Below are positions 1 to 8,327 of a stretch of DNA of 64,000 nucleotides, piece after piece. A program made the translations under genes and the position numbers. The notes beneath the pieces were generated by a model. The model had not been told where the DNA came from. It did not search any database and saw only the letters and a list, made by a program, of their open reading frames with translations. Where the stretch lies: contig JAXLXF010000004.1 in assembly GCA_046328125.1 (NCBI GenBank), positions 284,868 through 348,867 on the forward strand, written 5' to 3'. The stretch comes from JADZEM01 sp046328125 (GTDB lineage Bacteria; Chloroflexota; UBA6077; JACCZL01). How positions within the stretch are numbered: the stretch's first letter is position 1; each line of letters opens with the position of its first letter.

Positions 1-2
1 TC

Positions 3-260
3 GCGCTCGACCACGCTCGCGACAAGATCCGCGTCAACGCGCTCTGCCCTGGCGCCGTCGAGACGCCGCTACTGATGAACCAGTTCGTGGGCCAGGATGG
101 GCCGCAGGGCTCACTGGACGATCTCGTCGCTCTGCATCCGCTCGGGCGGCTCGGCCAGCCCGAGGAGATCGCCGCCGCCGCGCTCTTCCTGGCCTCGGAC
201 GAAGCGTCGTTCGTGACGGGATCGGCGCTGGTCGTGGACGGCGGCTACCTGGCCCGATGA
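3..260 (+). CDS. Short-chain dehydrogenase/reductase, C-terminal part (cut by window edge)
   Basis: The frame is open from the first bases of the window and ends with the typical C-terminus of a classical SDR: a V-N-A-L-C-P-G-A-V-E-T-P segment after the catalytic region, then F-L-A-S-D-E-A and V-D-G-G-Y at the end. The Rossmann fold and catalytic Tyr/Lys lie outside the window, so substrate cannot be inferred. An internal ATG at 75 is not a plausible start because homology extends to the left edge. The stop overlaps the next gene (ATGA), implying translational coupling with the kinase-like gene downstream. Confidence 0.85.
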   Translation, partial: ALDHARDKIRVNALCPGAVETPLLMNQFVGQDGPQGSLDDLVALHPLGRLGQPEEIAAAALFLASDEASFVTGSALVVDGGYLAR

Positions 261-1078
261 CCGGGACAGGCGATCAGCACTCGCTACCCGGCCCGCTGCT
301 GGCCTCCGGCCGCGACGCCGACGTCTACGACCTGGGCGGTGGCCGAGTCCTGCGTCGCTACAAGGATGCTACCAAGAGCTCCGAGCCGGACGCCGGCATC
401 ATCCGCTCGGCCCAGGCGTGGGGCTACCCGGTCCCCGAGGTGTACGAGGTCAGCGGCCCGGACATGGTGATGGAGCGCGTCGACGGGCCGACGATGCTGA
501 CGGACCTGATCACCCGTCCGTGGATGGTGGAACGGCACGCCCGCACCCTGGCGAAGCTGCACCGGCAGCTTCACGGCATTCCGGCCCCGGACTGGCTCCC
601 GACCTACGCCTCGCACCCGGCCTTCGCGGGGCTGGAGCTGCCGCCGCCGCCCCCTGGCTCCGTCCCCGTGCCGGACGCTCTGCTCCACCTGGACCTCCAT
701 CCCGACAACGTGATCCTCTCGCCGCGCGGACCCGTCGTCATCGACTGGCGCAACGCCCGGCGCGGCGACGGCAACATCGACGTCGCCTCGACCTGGCTGA
801 TCCTCGACACGTCGGAGATCCCGAACATGGGCGTCAAGGGCCGCGTGCTGGACGTGGTGCGCCGGCTGTTCGTGGTGGCGTTCCTGCGCCACGTGGACCG
901 TGCCGCCGCGACTCGTCAGCTGCCGCTCGTGGCCCGCTACCGCCTCGCCGACCGCAACCTGCTCACCTCGGAGCGCCCGAACATCCACGCCCTGCTAGGC
1001 CGCAACGGCCTCTCGCTAGAGGTGCTCTCAACTCTGAGGTCACTCGACGAGAACCGCGATTGGCAATCGGTCCATTGA
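257..1078 (+). CDS. Aminoglycoside phosphotransferase (APH/choline kinase)-family protein
   Basis: 273 residues. The Brenner-type catalytic loop HLDLHPDN is at residues 144-151 (catalytic Asp and Asn present), and the metal-binding IDW segment is at 162-164. The N-lobe is short: an A-S-G-R-D-A-D-V-Y-D-L nucleotide-binding loop and E-R-V-D-G-P hinge are visible. The family phosphorylates small-molecule hydroxyls. Resistance is only one of many roles, and no specific substrate can be named here. The start overlaps the stop of the upstream SDR, suggesting an operon. Resistance function is not supported by the sequence alone. Confidence 0.8.
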   Translation: MTGTGDQHSLPGPLLASGRDADVYDLGGGRVLRRYKDATKSSEPDAGIIRSAQAWGYPVPEVYEVSGPDMVMERVDGPTMLTDLITRPWMVERHARTLAKLHRQLHGIPAPDWLPTYASHPAFAGLELPPPPPGSVPVPDALLHLDLHPDNVILSPRGPVVIDWRNARRGDGNIDVASTWLILDTSEIPNMGVKGRVLDVVRRLFVVAFLRHVDRAAATRQLPLVARYRLADRNLLTSERPNIHALLGRNGLSLEVLSTLRSLDENRDWQSVH

Positions 1079-1300
1079 GTTGAACGCACGCCTGGATGAA
1101 CGGCGACGGCGAGCTTCGCCGTCGCACCGAGCAGCTCTCGCGAATCTTGGACCACTGCCTGGTCTTTGAGGTAAGTTGTCCATCGTCTGGTTCGCAAAAG
1201 CTCCTGACGGAGGCTCCCGTGGGGGTCTGGAGCGCGCCAGCTTGGGAAGGGCGTCGTCGGCGACGCCCGGAAGCCGCCTTTCATACATGGAGGTATGGGC
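1079..1300. other. Intergenic region with two short hairpins
   Basis: No gene seen. A 10-bp inverted repeat with a 3-nt loop (1103-1125) lies just after the APH-like gene and may act as a terminator, but has no T-tract. A second 8-bp inverted repeat (1249-1268) precedes the ribosome-binding site of the DUF1800 gene. Confidence 0.4.
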
Positions 1301-2686
1301 ATGGTGGTTAGCGACCCCGTCAAGGGGCTCACCGACGTCGAGCTGATGGCTCATCTGTTCCGTCGGGCCGGGTTCGGCGCCACTCGCGACGAGATCGAGG
1401 CGGCCCTGGCCAGAGGCTACGAAGCCACCGTCGACGATCTGGTCCACCCGGAGCGCCAGCCTGAGCTGGATTATGCCGAGATCTATCGGTACTGGCCCGA
1501 CATGCTCCAGGCGACCCGGGTCGAGGTCAACAACGCTCACTGGCTCTATCGGATGGTCAATACGAAGAAGCCGCTGGAAGAGAAGATGGCCCTCTTCTGG
1601 CACATGCTCTTCGCGACCGCCTTCAACAAGGCGAACAACGCCCGCATGTCGAACCGGCAGATCGCCATGTTCCGTCGGCACTGCCTGGGTGACTTCAAGA
1701 CGCTGCTGGTGGAGCTGTCGAAAGACCCGGCCATGATCTTCTGGCTGGACAACCAGGAGAACACCAACAAGGTCCGCAACGAGAATTACGGCCGCGAGCT
1801 GTTGGAGCTGTTCTCGATGGGGATCGGCAACTACACCGAGGACGACGTCAAGGATTGCGCCCGGGCCTTCTCCGGCTGGGGCTACTCCCACATGGTCAAG
1901 AACGGCCCGTACGGCCGTATCCCCTGGGAGTTCGAGTTCCACCCTGAGCTGCACGATTACGGCGAGAAGACGTTCCTCGGCGAGACCGGCAATTTCGACG
2001 GCGAAGACATCATCGACATCATCGTCCGCCAGCCGGCCACCGCGCAGTTCATTGCCAGGCGGCTCTACCTCCACTTTGTGGCCGACGCGGTGGATCAGGA
2101 AGCGGTGGACGAACTGGCCGACGTGTTCACACGCACCGGTGGCGACATTCGTGAGGTGGTGAAGGCGCTGCTGCTGTCCGATGCCTTCCGCTCGCGGCAG
2201 GCGTACTACGCGATGGTGAAGAGCCCGGCCGACCACGTGGCCGGCGTTGTGCGCCTGGTCGGCGACCACACCTTCCCGGAGTACGGGATTCAGCGGGTGG
2301 CCGACGAGCTCACCTATATGGGTGAGATGTTGCTGAACCCGCCGAGCGTGGAGGGCTGGCACACCGGCAAGGAGTGGATCGACACCGGTATCCTGGTCGA
2401 GCGGATCAACTTCGCCGCCGGAATGGTGGCGGACCCGAACAAGCCGGGCGTCCGGGCGATCATCAATCGCCTCCAGGCCCAGGGTGAGCTGTCGCCGGAG
2501 CAGTTCGTCGACAACACGCTGGACCTCGTTGGTCCGCTGCCGGTGCGGGACAACACCCGGGCGACGCTGGTCAACCACGTCAGCCATCAAGGCCCGCTGA
2601 CTTTCGGCGATGCCGATGCCGCGGATCGGCGAGTCACCGAGCTGCTTCAGCTCATTGTCGCGACCCGCGAGTTCCAGGTCAACTAA
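1301..2686 (+). CDS. DUF1800 family protein
   Basis: 461 residues from the ATG at 1301. That ATG is preferred over the in-frame ATG at 1295 because the GGAGG at 1289-1293 is 7 nt from 1301 but only 1 nt from 1295. The N-terminus has the family hallmark H-L-F-R-R-A-G-F-G-A-T, and the centre has N-E-N-Y-G-R-E-L-L-E-L-F-S-M-G, diagnostic for DUF1800. The family is of unknown function and is often next to a DUF1501 gene; none is seen here. No signal peptide is visible. An NHL-repeat protein follows 110 bases downstream on the same strand, possibly co-transcribed. Confidence 0.88.
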   Translation: MVVSDPVKGLTDVELMAHLFRRAGFGATRDEIEAALARGYEATVDDLVHPERQPELDYAEIYRYWPDMLQATRVEVNNAHWLYRMVNTKKPLEEKMALFWHMLFATAFNKANNARMSNRQIAMFRRHCLGDFKTLLVELSKDPAMIFWLDNQENTNKVRNENYGRELLELFSMGIGNYTEDDVKDCARAFSGWGYSHMVKNGPYGRIPWEFEFHPELHDYGEKTFLGETGNFDGEDIIDIIVRQPATAQFIARRLYLHFVADAVDQEAVDELADVFTRTGGDIREVVKALLLSDAFRSRQAYYAMVKSPADHVAGVVRLVGDHTFPEYGIQRVADELTYMGEMLLNPPSVEGWHTGKEWIDTGILVERINFAAGMVADPNKPGVRAIINRLQAQGELSPEQFVDNTLDLVGPLPVRDNTRATLVNHVSHQGPLTFGDADAADRRVTELLQLIVATREFQVN

Positions 2687-2796
2687 TCCGCACGGCGGCA
2701 GTGGGCAACCAGGCGGTCGGCGGCAGGTCGGGAGCAGAGCTTCCCGATCTGCCACTTGTGCCTGCTGCTGGTCCCACCGCTCAGTTGGAGGTTACA

Positions 2797-3774
2797 ATGG
2801 CTGTGAGCGTCGCCACCCGAGTCGTGCCCTCGCACTGCATTGGCCGCGGGGTTCAGAGCGGTCCTGGCTTCAATGTCCCGGTCTCCGTCGCGACGGCGCC
2901 GGGTGGTCGGATGTACGTGGTCTGCCGGTCGAACATGTTCCAGGCCCGGCGGAACTACATTCGGGTCACCATGTGCACGATCGACGAGGAGTTCCTCGGC
3001 CAGTTCACCACCTTTGGTCAGGGCGATGGGCAGCTCACCTGGCCCACCTCGGTCGCCGTGAGCGCGGACAAGGTCTTTGTCGCCGACGAGCACCGCCACG
3101 ACGTCCAGGTCTTTGACCTGAACGGCAGCTTCCTGAGCAAGTGGGGCTCAAAGGGCACCGGCCCCGGCCAGTTCGATCGCCCGTCCGGGCTGGCCGTCGA
3201 CCGTGACGGCAACGTCCTGGTCGTCGATAGCCTCAACCATCGGATTCAGAAGCTCACCCAGGATGGCGAGTACATCTCGGAGTGGGGCAAGCTCGGCAGC
3301 GGCCCCGGCGAGCTCAACAGCCCCTGGGGTATCACGGTCAGCCGCGTGACGGGGGATGTCTACGTCGTCGACTGGAAGAATGGCCGGGTCCAGCAGTTCG
3401 ACGGCGACGGCAACTACAAGGCCAGCTACGGCGATCGCGACGGCCAGCCCCGCCTCGAGCGACCGGCCGGCGTTGGTGTTGACAGCCTGGGCAACGTCTT
3501 CGTCTCGGACTACACCAACAACGTCGTCCAGGTCTACGCGGCCGATGGCGGCCACCTCCAGACGCTGACCGGCGACGGGAAGCTCAGCAAGTGGGGCGCC
3601 GCCTACGTCGCAGTCGATCCCGAGATGACACAACTGCGCAGGGACCACGCCGCCGCGGTCGAGAAGTGGGAGACACCGTTCCAGGGTCCGACCGGTGTCA
3701 CGGTCGACGACGAGGACCGTATCCTCATCTGCGAGAGCGTCGCAAACCGCATCCAGGTCTACAAGCACGGCTGA
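2797..3774 (+). CDS. NHL-repeat beta-propeller protein
   Basis: 325 residues. The ATG at 2797 is chosen because TTGGAGG (2785-2791) lies 5 nt upstream; the frame is open further 5' but without homology. About six NHL-type repeats are visible, each with the pattern P-x-G-(V/L/I)-(A/T)-V-D...G-x-(V/I)-x-V-x-D...(N/H)-R-(I/V)-Q-(K/V), for example D-S-L-N-H-R-I-Q-K. NHL propellers are binding scaffolds; no catalytic residues and no signal peptide are apparent, so location is probably cytoplasmic. It follows the DUF1800 gene and is followed by a strong hairpin terminator. The partner is unknown. Confidence 0.85.
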   Translation: MAVSVATRVVPSHCIGRGVQSGPGFNVPVSVATAPGGRMYVVCRSNMFQARRNYIRVTMCTIDEEFLGQFTTFGQGDGQLTWPTSVAVSADKVFVADEHRHDVQVFDLNGSFLSKWGSKGTGPGQFDRPSGLAVDRDGNVLVVDSLNHRIQKLTQDGEYISEWGKLGSGPGELNSPWGITVSRVTGDVYVVDWKNGRVQQFDGDGNYKASYGDRDGQPRLERPAGVGVDSLGNVFVSDYTNNVVQVYAADGGHLQTLTGDGKLSKWGAAYVAVDPEMTQLRRDHAAAVEKWETPFQGPTGVTVDDEDRILICESVANRIQVYKHG

Positions 3775-3804
3775 CACGCTGAGCCGCTGGCTGGAGCAGT
3801 CCCG

Positions 3805-3843
3805 AAGTCCAGGATGGAGCCTTGATGGCCCCATCCTGGACTT
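3805..3843. terminator. Bidirectional hairpin terminator
   Basis: Perfect 13-bp inverted repeat (AAGTCCAGGATGG at 3805-3817 and its complement at 3831-3843) with a 13-nt loop. It lies exactly between the convergent NHL gene and PRPP synthetase gene. There is no long T-run, but position and stem length support a shared terminator. Confidence 0.7.
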
Positions 3844-3872
3844 CTCTTGGATGCCACGGCAGCCTGCGGCCG

Positions 3873-4847
3873 TCAGAAGCGGTCGCTGAGGCCCTCCGAG
3901 ATCTCGCTGACCGAGCCGTCCTCGAAGATCGCCTTGATCGCGTGGGCGATGATCGGCGCCACTGACAGCACTTCCAGCCCTGTGAAGTAGCAGCGGTCTG
4001 GGATCGGGAGCGTGTTCGTCACCACGACCCGCTCGAACGGCGCCAGCGTCAGCTTCTCGACCGCTTCGCCCGAGAAGATCCCGTGCGTCGCGACCGCCCA
4101 GATCGCCGCCGCCCCACGACTCTTCAACCGCTCGGCAGCCGCGCAGATCGTGCCGCCTGTCGCGATCATGTCGTCCACGATGATGCAGGTCCGCCCCTCC
4201 ACCTCGCCGACCACTTCCAGCATCTCGACCGAGTGCGCCTGCTCGCGGCTCCGCTTCTTGTGCAGGAACGCGATCGGCGCGCCGAGCCGCTGTCCGTACT
4301 TCTCGGCGGTGCGGACCCGCCCCGAGTCCGGCGAGACGATCGTCAGCTCGCCGCTCACGTGCGCTCCGACGTAGTCCGCCAGGATCGGCAGCGCCGTCAG
4401 GTGGTCGAGCGGCGCTGAGTGAAAGCCCTGGATCTGGCCCGCGTGGAGGTCCACCGTCACCAGGCGGTCGATGCCGGCCGCCTCGTACATGTTCGCCACC
4501 AGCCGCGCCGTGATCGGCTCGCGAGAGCGGCTCTTCTTGTCCTGCCGGGCGTACGGGTAATATGGCGTCACGGCGGTGATTCGCTTCGCGGAGGCCCGCC
4601 GTAGCGCGTCCACCATGATCAGATGCTCGATCAGCGAGTCGTTGATCGGCGGCCCCATCGACTGGATGACGAAGGCGTCCGTGCCGCGCACCGACTGGTC
4701 GTACCGACAGTACAGCTCGCCGTCCGCGTAGGTCCGGATCTCGACCCCGCCCAGCTCGACGCCGAGCACCCGCGCGACCTCGTCCGCGAGCGCCACGTTC
4801 GACCGTCCGCTGAACAACGCCAGCGTCTTCCGGTTCTCCGTCTCCAT
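3873..4847 (-). CDS. prs: Ribose-phosphate pyrophosphokinase (PRPP synthetase)
   Basis: 324 residues from the ATG at 4847 (M-E-T-E-N-R-K). An earlier ATG at 4880 has a G-rich sequence upstream and is an alternative. The enzyme transfers pyrophosphate from ATP to ribose 5-phosphate to make PRPP for nucleotide, His and Trp synthesis. Visible signatures are the flexible-loop region with K-K-R-S-R-E, the A-R-Q-D-K-K-S-R segment, V-D-L-H-A-G-Q-I-Q-G-F, and the PRPP-binding loop V-D-D-M-I-A-T-G-G-T. Length matches class I bacterial enzymes (about 315). It is monocistronic, with a shared hairpin terminator downstream. Confidence 0.95.
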   Translation of the reverse strand: METENRKTLALFSGRSNVALADEVARVLGVELGGVEIRTYADGELYCRYDQSVRGTDAFVIQSMGPPINDSLIEHLIMVDALRRASAKRITAVTPYYPYARQDKKSRSREPITARLVANMYEAAGIDRLVTVDLHAGQIQGFHSAPLDHLTALPILADYVGAHVSGELTIVSPDSGRVRTAEKYGQRLGAPIAFLHKKRSREQAHSVEMLEVVGEVEGRTCIIVDDMIATGGTICAAAERLKSRGAAAIWAVATHGIFSGEAVEKLTLAPFERVVVTNTLPIPDRCYFTGLEVLSVAPIIAHAIKAIFEDGSVSEISEGLSDRF

Positions 4848-5278
4848 CACCGTGCTTCGCCGTGCGACTTCCACTGCCATGCTGCCGGTCCCCGGGCGCG
4901 CGCTCACCGCGCGCCCCACACCCAACAGTGTAGTCGGCAACGCGGCACCACCGTCGCCCACACCTCTATGGAGGTTCCTCCGACGAGCTTCCCGTTGATG
5001 AACCCGTGCCGGTGCAGATCGACATGCGGGCTCAGGGAATGCAGCGAACGTGTCCGTGGAGCGCGGCCATCAAGGCCGCCCAGGCGGTGTCAGACAACGA
5101 CCCTGAGGGATGGTTGCTGCTCCGTTGGCGAAGCGGCCAGGATGGCCGCGCTCCACGTACGAGCTCCACGGATTCTCGAAGTCGTGGCCGGGGTCGGCAC
5201 GAGGTGCTGGATGCGAGCTGTCACCGCCCTGTCAGAGCAGCATCACACCCCGTTCATCGGGGCCGAGTTTCCAGAAGT
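4848..5278. other. Gene-poor region carrying a dispersed palindromic element
   Basis: No convincing gene in about 430 bases. It contains the PRPP synthetase upstream region and a roughly 100-bp element with 13-bp terminal inverted repeats (5056-5156) that recurs at 15511-15618. Confidence 0.5.
5056..5156. repeat. Dispersed element, family D copy 1 (GTGGAGCGCGGCC ends)
   Basis: Perfect 13-bp terminal inverted repeats, GTGGAGCGCGGCC at 5056-5068 and its complement at 5144-5156, enclosing about 75 bp. The ends match those of the 15511-15618 element (GGAGCGCGGCCAT at one end, ATGGCCGCGCTCC at the other), so this is a dispersed, non-coding, MITE-like family. Confidence 0.65.
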
Positions 5279-5434
5279 ATGGACACCCACCACAGCGCGA
5301 CCTCGGGCCGCTCGGGCAGCAAGCGGCCACTCGGCGAGCTCCACCTGCTGCTCCTCAGCATCGCGATCGGCTTTCTGATCGCGTTTGGCGGCAGCCTGCT
5401 CCTCGCCGAGCTGCTCCGCGACGACCTCCCCTGA
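5279..5434 (+). CDS. Possible small single-pass membrane protein
   Basis: 51 residues from the ATG at 5279. A hydrophilic N-terminus rich in Ser/Gly/Lys is followed by one clear transmembrane segment (L-L-L-L-S-I-A-I-G-F-L-I-A-F-G-G) and a short charged tail ending L-L-R-D-D-L-P. No good Shine-Dalgarno is visible and no family is recognised. The membrane helix in a otherwise repeat-filled gap makes it a reasonable small-gene candidate, but chance is not excluded. Confidence 0.35.
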   Translation: MDTHHSATSGRSGSKRPLGELHLLLLSIAIGFLIAFGGSLLLAELLRDDLP

Positions 5435-5450
5435 CGCCTACCTCCCAGCT

Positions 5451-5479
5451 CCCCCTCTCCCGCGGTTAGGGAGAGGGGG
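5451..5479. terminator. Hairpin of the C/G-rich repeat family A, terminator-like
   Basis: CCCCCTCTCCC (5451-5461) pairs perfectly with GGGAGAGGGGG (5469-5479) across a 7-nt loop, followed by a G-rich tail. It sits between the rightward small ORF and the leftward aldo/keto reductase gene, so it may terminate both. The same sequence type recurs at 6652, 7568, 30369, 33668, 37832 and 41016, so it is also a dispersed repeat. Confidence 0.55.
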
Positions 5480-5498
5480 TTGGGGGGTGAGGGCCGTC

Positions 5499-6449
5499 TT
5501 ACGCGCTCGCCGTGTCCAGCGTCGAGATCGCGTCCGCGTCCAGCGTCAGCCCGATCCCGCCGGCCAGCTCGTGCAGCTGCTCGGGCGTCGTCGCGCTGGC
5601 GATCGGGCCGGTCATCCCCGGCCGGGCTGCGATCCAGGCCAGCGCCACCTGGGCCGGCGTCGCCCCGAGCCGCTTCGCCACGCTCTGGACCGCGTCCAGC
5701 ACCGCCCAGCCCTTCTCGTTGAAGTAGCGCTGTTGGACGCCAGACGCTCGACCGCTGTGCGGCAGCTCATGGTCCTTCTGGTACTTGCCGGTCAGGAACC
5801 CGCTCGCCAGCGAAGAGTACGTGATGACCCCGATCTCGTCCTTCTGGCAGAGCGGCTCCAGCTCCGACTCGTAGTCCGAGCGCTGGAGCAGGTGGTACGG
5901 CGGCTGGATGCTCTCGTAGCGCGCCCAGCCTCCCCGAGCCGCCACCGCGTTCGCCTCGGCCAGCCGTGCCGCGCTGAAGTTCGAGGCGCCGATCCAGCGC
6001 ACCTTGCCCTGCTTCACCAGCTCGTCGAACGCCGCCATGATCTCGTCCAGCGGCGTCTCCTGGTCGTCGCGGTGGGCCTGGTACAGGTCGATGTAGTCGG
6101 TCTGGAGCCGCGTCAGCGACGCCTCGACGGCCTCCATCATGTACTTCCGCGAGAGCCCTTGCTTCCCCTCGCCCATCGGGCTGCCCAGCTTGGTCGCCAC
6201 CACGATGTCGGCGCGGTTGCCGCGCTCCTTCATCCACTGGCCCAGGATCAGCTCGGACTCGCCGCCGGTATTGCCCGGCACCCAGCGTGAGTAGACGTCG
6301 GCGCTGTCCACGAAGTTGCCGCCGGCCTCCACGAAGGCGTCCAGCACGGCGTCCGACGCGGCCTTGTCGGCCGTCCAGCCGAACACGTTCCCCCCGAAGC
6401 AGAGCACGCTGACGTCGAGATCGGTCCTTCCGAGCCTGCGCTTCAGCAT
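5499..6449 (-). CDS. Aldo/keto reductase
   Basis: 316 residues. The start at 6449 is supported by GGAGGG 8 nt upstream. This is an NADPH-dependent TIM-barrel oxidoreductase; the catalytic tetrad is visible as D48, Y53 (in D-S-A-D-V-Y), K87 (V-A-T-K-L-G) and H126 (Y-Q-A-H-R-D-D). The motif G-A-S-N-F and a C-terminal A-L-A-W-I-A-A-R-P-G region fit the AKR 'voltage-gated K-channel beta/YajO-like' branch, but the substrate is not predictable. It is monocistronic, facing a palindromic repeat upstream. Confidence 0.9.
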   Translation of the reverse strand: MLKRRLGRTDLDVSVLCFGGNVFGWTADKAASDAVLDAFVEAGGNFVDSADVYSRWVPGNTGGESELILGQWMKERGNRADIVVATKLGSPMGEGKQGLSRKYMMEAVEASLTRLQTDYIDLYQAHRDDQETPLDEIMAAFDELVKQGKVRWIGASNFSAARLAEANAVAARGGWARYESIQPPYHLLQRSDYESELEPLCQKDEIGVITYSSLASGFLTGKYQKDHELPHSGRASGVQQRYFNEKGWAVLDAVQSVAKRLGATPAQVALAWIAARPGMTGPIASATTPEQLHELAGGIGLTLDADAISTLDTASA

Positions 6450-6512
6450 CCGTTCGACCCTCCTACAGATCCATCGCGACAGTATGGCGTATCGCGATGC
6501 ACGAGCTGCATC

Positions 6513-6620
6513 GGGGCTTGAAAGCCCCGCCTACCATCATGGCGTCGCCCTGCGACGCCGGATGCACGCTCCTCGTCGCAGCGCGACGACATGACTGTCG
6601 CCGTGGGTTTCAACCCACGG
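6513..6620. repeat. Dispersed palindromic element, family C copy 1
   Basis: Composite of nested palindromes: GGGGCTTGAAAGCCCC (6513-6528) followed by G-CCTACCAT, internal GGCGTCG/CGACGCC and CGTCG repeats, and a terminal perfect palindrome at 6601-6620 centred on GTTTCAAC. The order 'stem with TGAA loop, CTACCAT, internal CG-rich stems, second terminal stem' is shared with 24619-24761 and 50281-50390. Confidence 0.6.
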
Positions 6621-6651
6621 CCCGGTCTAGCGTGCCACATTTCGACGGGCA

Positions 6652-6670
6652 CCCCTCCCGCTGGGAGGGG
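6652..6670. repeat. Family A C/G-rich hairpin (short)
   Basis: CCCCTCCC at 6652-6659 pairs with GGGAGGGG at 6663-6670 with a 3-nt loop, just past the stop of the first adenylate kinase gene. It may serve as its terminator. Confidence 0.45.
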
Positions 6671-6692
6671 GCCGGAGTGAGGGCAGGCGTCC

Positions 6693-7379
6693 TTACGATG
6701 CGGCCAGGAGCGATGGTCGCGATTTCGCGAGCGTCAGCAGCGCGTCGCGGATCTCTTCCACCGAGCGTGTGCCGTCCGCGCAGCGCAAGACGCCGAGCCC
6801 ACGGTAGTAGTCGATGACCGGCGCGGTCTGCTCGGCGTACACCTCGACGCGATGCAGCACCACCTTCGGCGTGTCGTCCGGGCGCTGCACCAGGCGGTCG
6901 CCGCATCGTGGACAGGTGCCGTCCTCCGGCAGCGATTGCAGCTGCACGTGGAACGTGTCCTGGCAGCCGATGCAGATCCTTCTCCCCGACAGCCGCTCCA
7001 CCAGCACCTCGGCCGGCACGTCGAGCAGCAGGGCCGCGCGCACGCCGCCGCCCCGCTCGGCCAGCTCGGCATCGAGCGTGGTCGCCTGCGCCAGCGTCCG
7101 GGGAAAGCCGTCCAGCAGCGCGCCTCGCATGGCATCCTGGCGGGACAGCCGTTCCACCATCATCTGCACGACGAGCTCGTCAGGGACGAGATCGCCTCGA
7201 TCCATATACGCACGCGCGGTCAGCCCCAGCGGCGTCCCACGCCGACGATGCTCCCGCAGCAAGTCGCCCGACGCGACGTGCGGGATGCCGAGCGCCTGGC
7301 TCAACGACCGAGCCTGCGTGCCCTTACCGGCGCCTGGTGCGCCGAGAATCACCGTTACCGCGTACCTACCGCCGTCCAC
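6693..7379 (-). CDS. adk: Adenylate kinase (copy 1)
   Basis: Proposed start GTG at 7379 gives 228 residues, the same length as the neighbouring paralogue; GGAG lies about 7 nt upstream. The frame continues further 5' without homology. It interconverts 2 ADP with ATP and AMP. Visible: P-loop G-A-P-G-A-G-K-G-T, AMP-binding S-G-D-L-L-R and D-G-F-P-R-T, and a long-type LID with a four-cysteine zinc site (C-I-G-C, C-P-R-C). A tandem paralogue lies 260 bases upstream on the same strand with a repeat between, an unusual arrangement. Confidence 0.88.
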   Translation of the reverse strand: MDGGRYAVTVILGAPGAGKGTQARSLSQALGIPHVASGDLLREHRRRGTPLGLTARAYMDRGDLVPDELVVQMMVERLSRQDAMRGALLDGFPRTLAQATTLDAELAERGGGVRAALLLDVPAEVLVERLSGRRICIGCQDTFHVQLQSLPEDGTCPRCGDRLVQRPDDTPKVVLHRVEVYAEQTAPVIDYYRGLGVLRCADGTRSVEEIRDALLTLAKSRPSLLAAS

Positions 7380-7567
7380 CTTGTCACTCCGCGCCGCGCA
7401 GACGTCTCCCAACGAGTCTTCGCGACACGACCAGCGTACTGCGCCAGTGAAGCGGCCGGCAGTGTCAGGTGTCCCGCATCCGGCCGGGACAAGGCGGACC
7501 GCTGCCAGTCCCCGCCGCGTCGCTTCACTCGCGGGCATGCCACGGAGACGCCCGTTTACGGACATCT

Positions 7568-7600
7568 CCCCCTCTTCCGATCGAGGGACCGTAGAGGGGG
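7568..7600. repeat. Family A hairpin between the two adenylate kinase genes
   Basis: CCCCCTCT (7568-7575) pairs with AGAGGGGG (7593-7600). The position just after the stop of adenylate kinase copy 2 suggests a terminator role for that leftward gene. Confidence 0.45.
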
Positions 7601-7640
7601 TTGGAGGACGATGGCGATATGGCGGGAGGCGGGGCTTCGA

Positions 7641-8327
7641 CTACGACGCGGCCAGGGCCGGCACCCGCCGGTACAGCACGCCGAGCAGCTCGGACTTGAT
7701 CTCGTCCACCTCGCGGTCGCCATCCACGCGATGCACCAGCCCGCGGGCACGATAGTGCTCCAGGACCGGCGTCGTCTGCTCCAGGTAGACCGAGATGCGC
7801 CGCGCCACCGCCGAGCGCTGGTCGTCGCGCCGCTGCACGAGATGATCGCCGCACTCCGGGCACGAGCCGTCAGACGGCAGGTCGTGCAGATCGACATGGA
7901 AGGTGCTCTGGCAGCCGTCGCACATCCTGCGCCCCGAGAGCCGCCGCACCAGGATGCTCGGCGGAACGTCCAGGAAGAGCGCTGCCAGCACGCCGCCGCC
8001 CCGGCAGCCCAGCTGCTTGTCCAGGGCGTCGGCCTGGGGTTGGGTGCGCGGGAAGCCGTCCAGCAGCGCGCCGTTTGCCGCGTCCGGCTGTTCGAGCCGC
8101 TCGACCACCATCTGGACCACCAGCTCGTCCGGCACGAGGTCGCCACGGTCCATGTATGCCCGAGCAGTCCGGCCGAGCGCCGTGCCGCGACGCCGGTGCT
8201 CGCGCAAGAGGTCGCCGGTCGCAATGTGCGGGATGCTGAGCGCTTCCCGAACGTAGCGCGCCTGGGTCCCCTTGCCCGCTCCCGGGGCCCCGATCAACAG
8301 CGTCACCGAGAATCTGCCCAACGTCAC
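7641..8327 (-). CDS. adk: Adenylate kinase (copy 2)
   Basis: Proposed start GTG at 8327, with GGGGTGG about 6 nt upstream, gives 228 residues. The P-loop G-A-P-G-A-G-K-G-T, T-G-D-L-L-R and D-G-F-P-R-T motifs are intact, as is a zinc LID (C-D-G-C and C-P-E-C). It aligns without gaps to copy 1 in the AMP-binding region, including L-R-E-H-R-R-R-G-T and A-Y-M-D-R-G-D-L-V-P-D-E-L. Both copies look catalytically competent. The tandem duplication away from ribosomal-protein genes could reflect isoform divergence or recent amplification. Confidence 0.88.
   Translation of the reverse strand: MTLGRFSVTLLIGAPGAGKGTQARYVREALSIPHIATGDLLREHRRRGTALGRTARAYMDRGDLVPDELVVQMVVERLEQPDAANGALLDGFPRTQPQADALDKQLGCRGGGVLAALFLDVPPSILVRRLSGRRMCDGCQSTFHVDLHDLPSDGSCPECGDHLVQRRDDQRSAVARRISVYLEQTTPVLEHYRARGLVHRVDGDREVDEIKSELLGVLYRRVPALAAS

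Noticed and set aside
257..1078. Aminoglycoside resistance gene
   Set aside because: The APH fold is shared by many small-molecule kinases; nothing in the sequence or context indicates drug resistance.
1180..1260. tRNA-like or T-box-like structure before the DUF1800 gene
   Set aside because: A GGTTCG-like string is present but no acceptor/anticodon stems can be drawn and no T-box motif is seen.
1040..2755. Very long open frame on the minus strand across the DUF1800 gene
   Set aside because: Shadow of a GC-rich gene: low-complexity Arg/Val/Leu/His composition, no domains, and the plus strand carries a clear DUF1800 protein with a ribosome-binding site.
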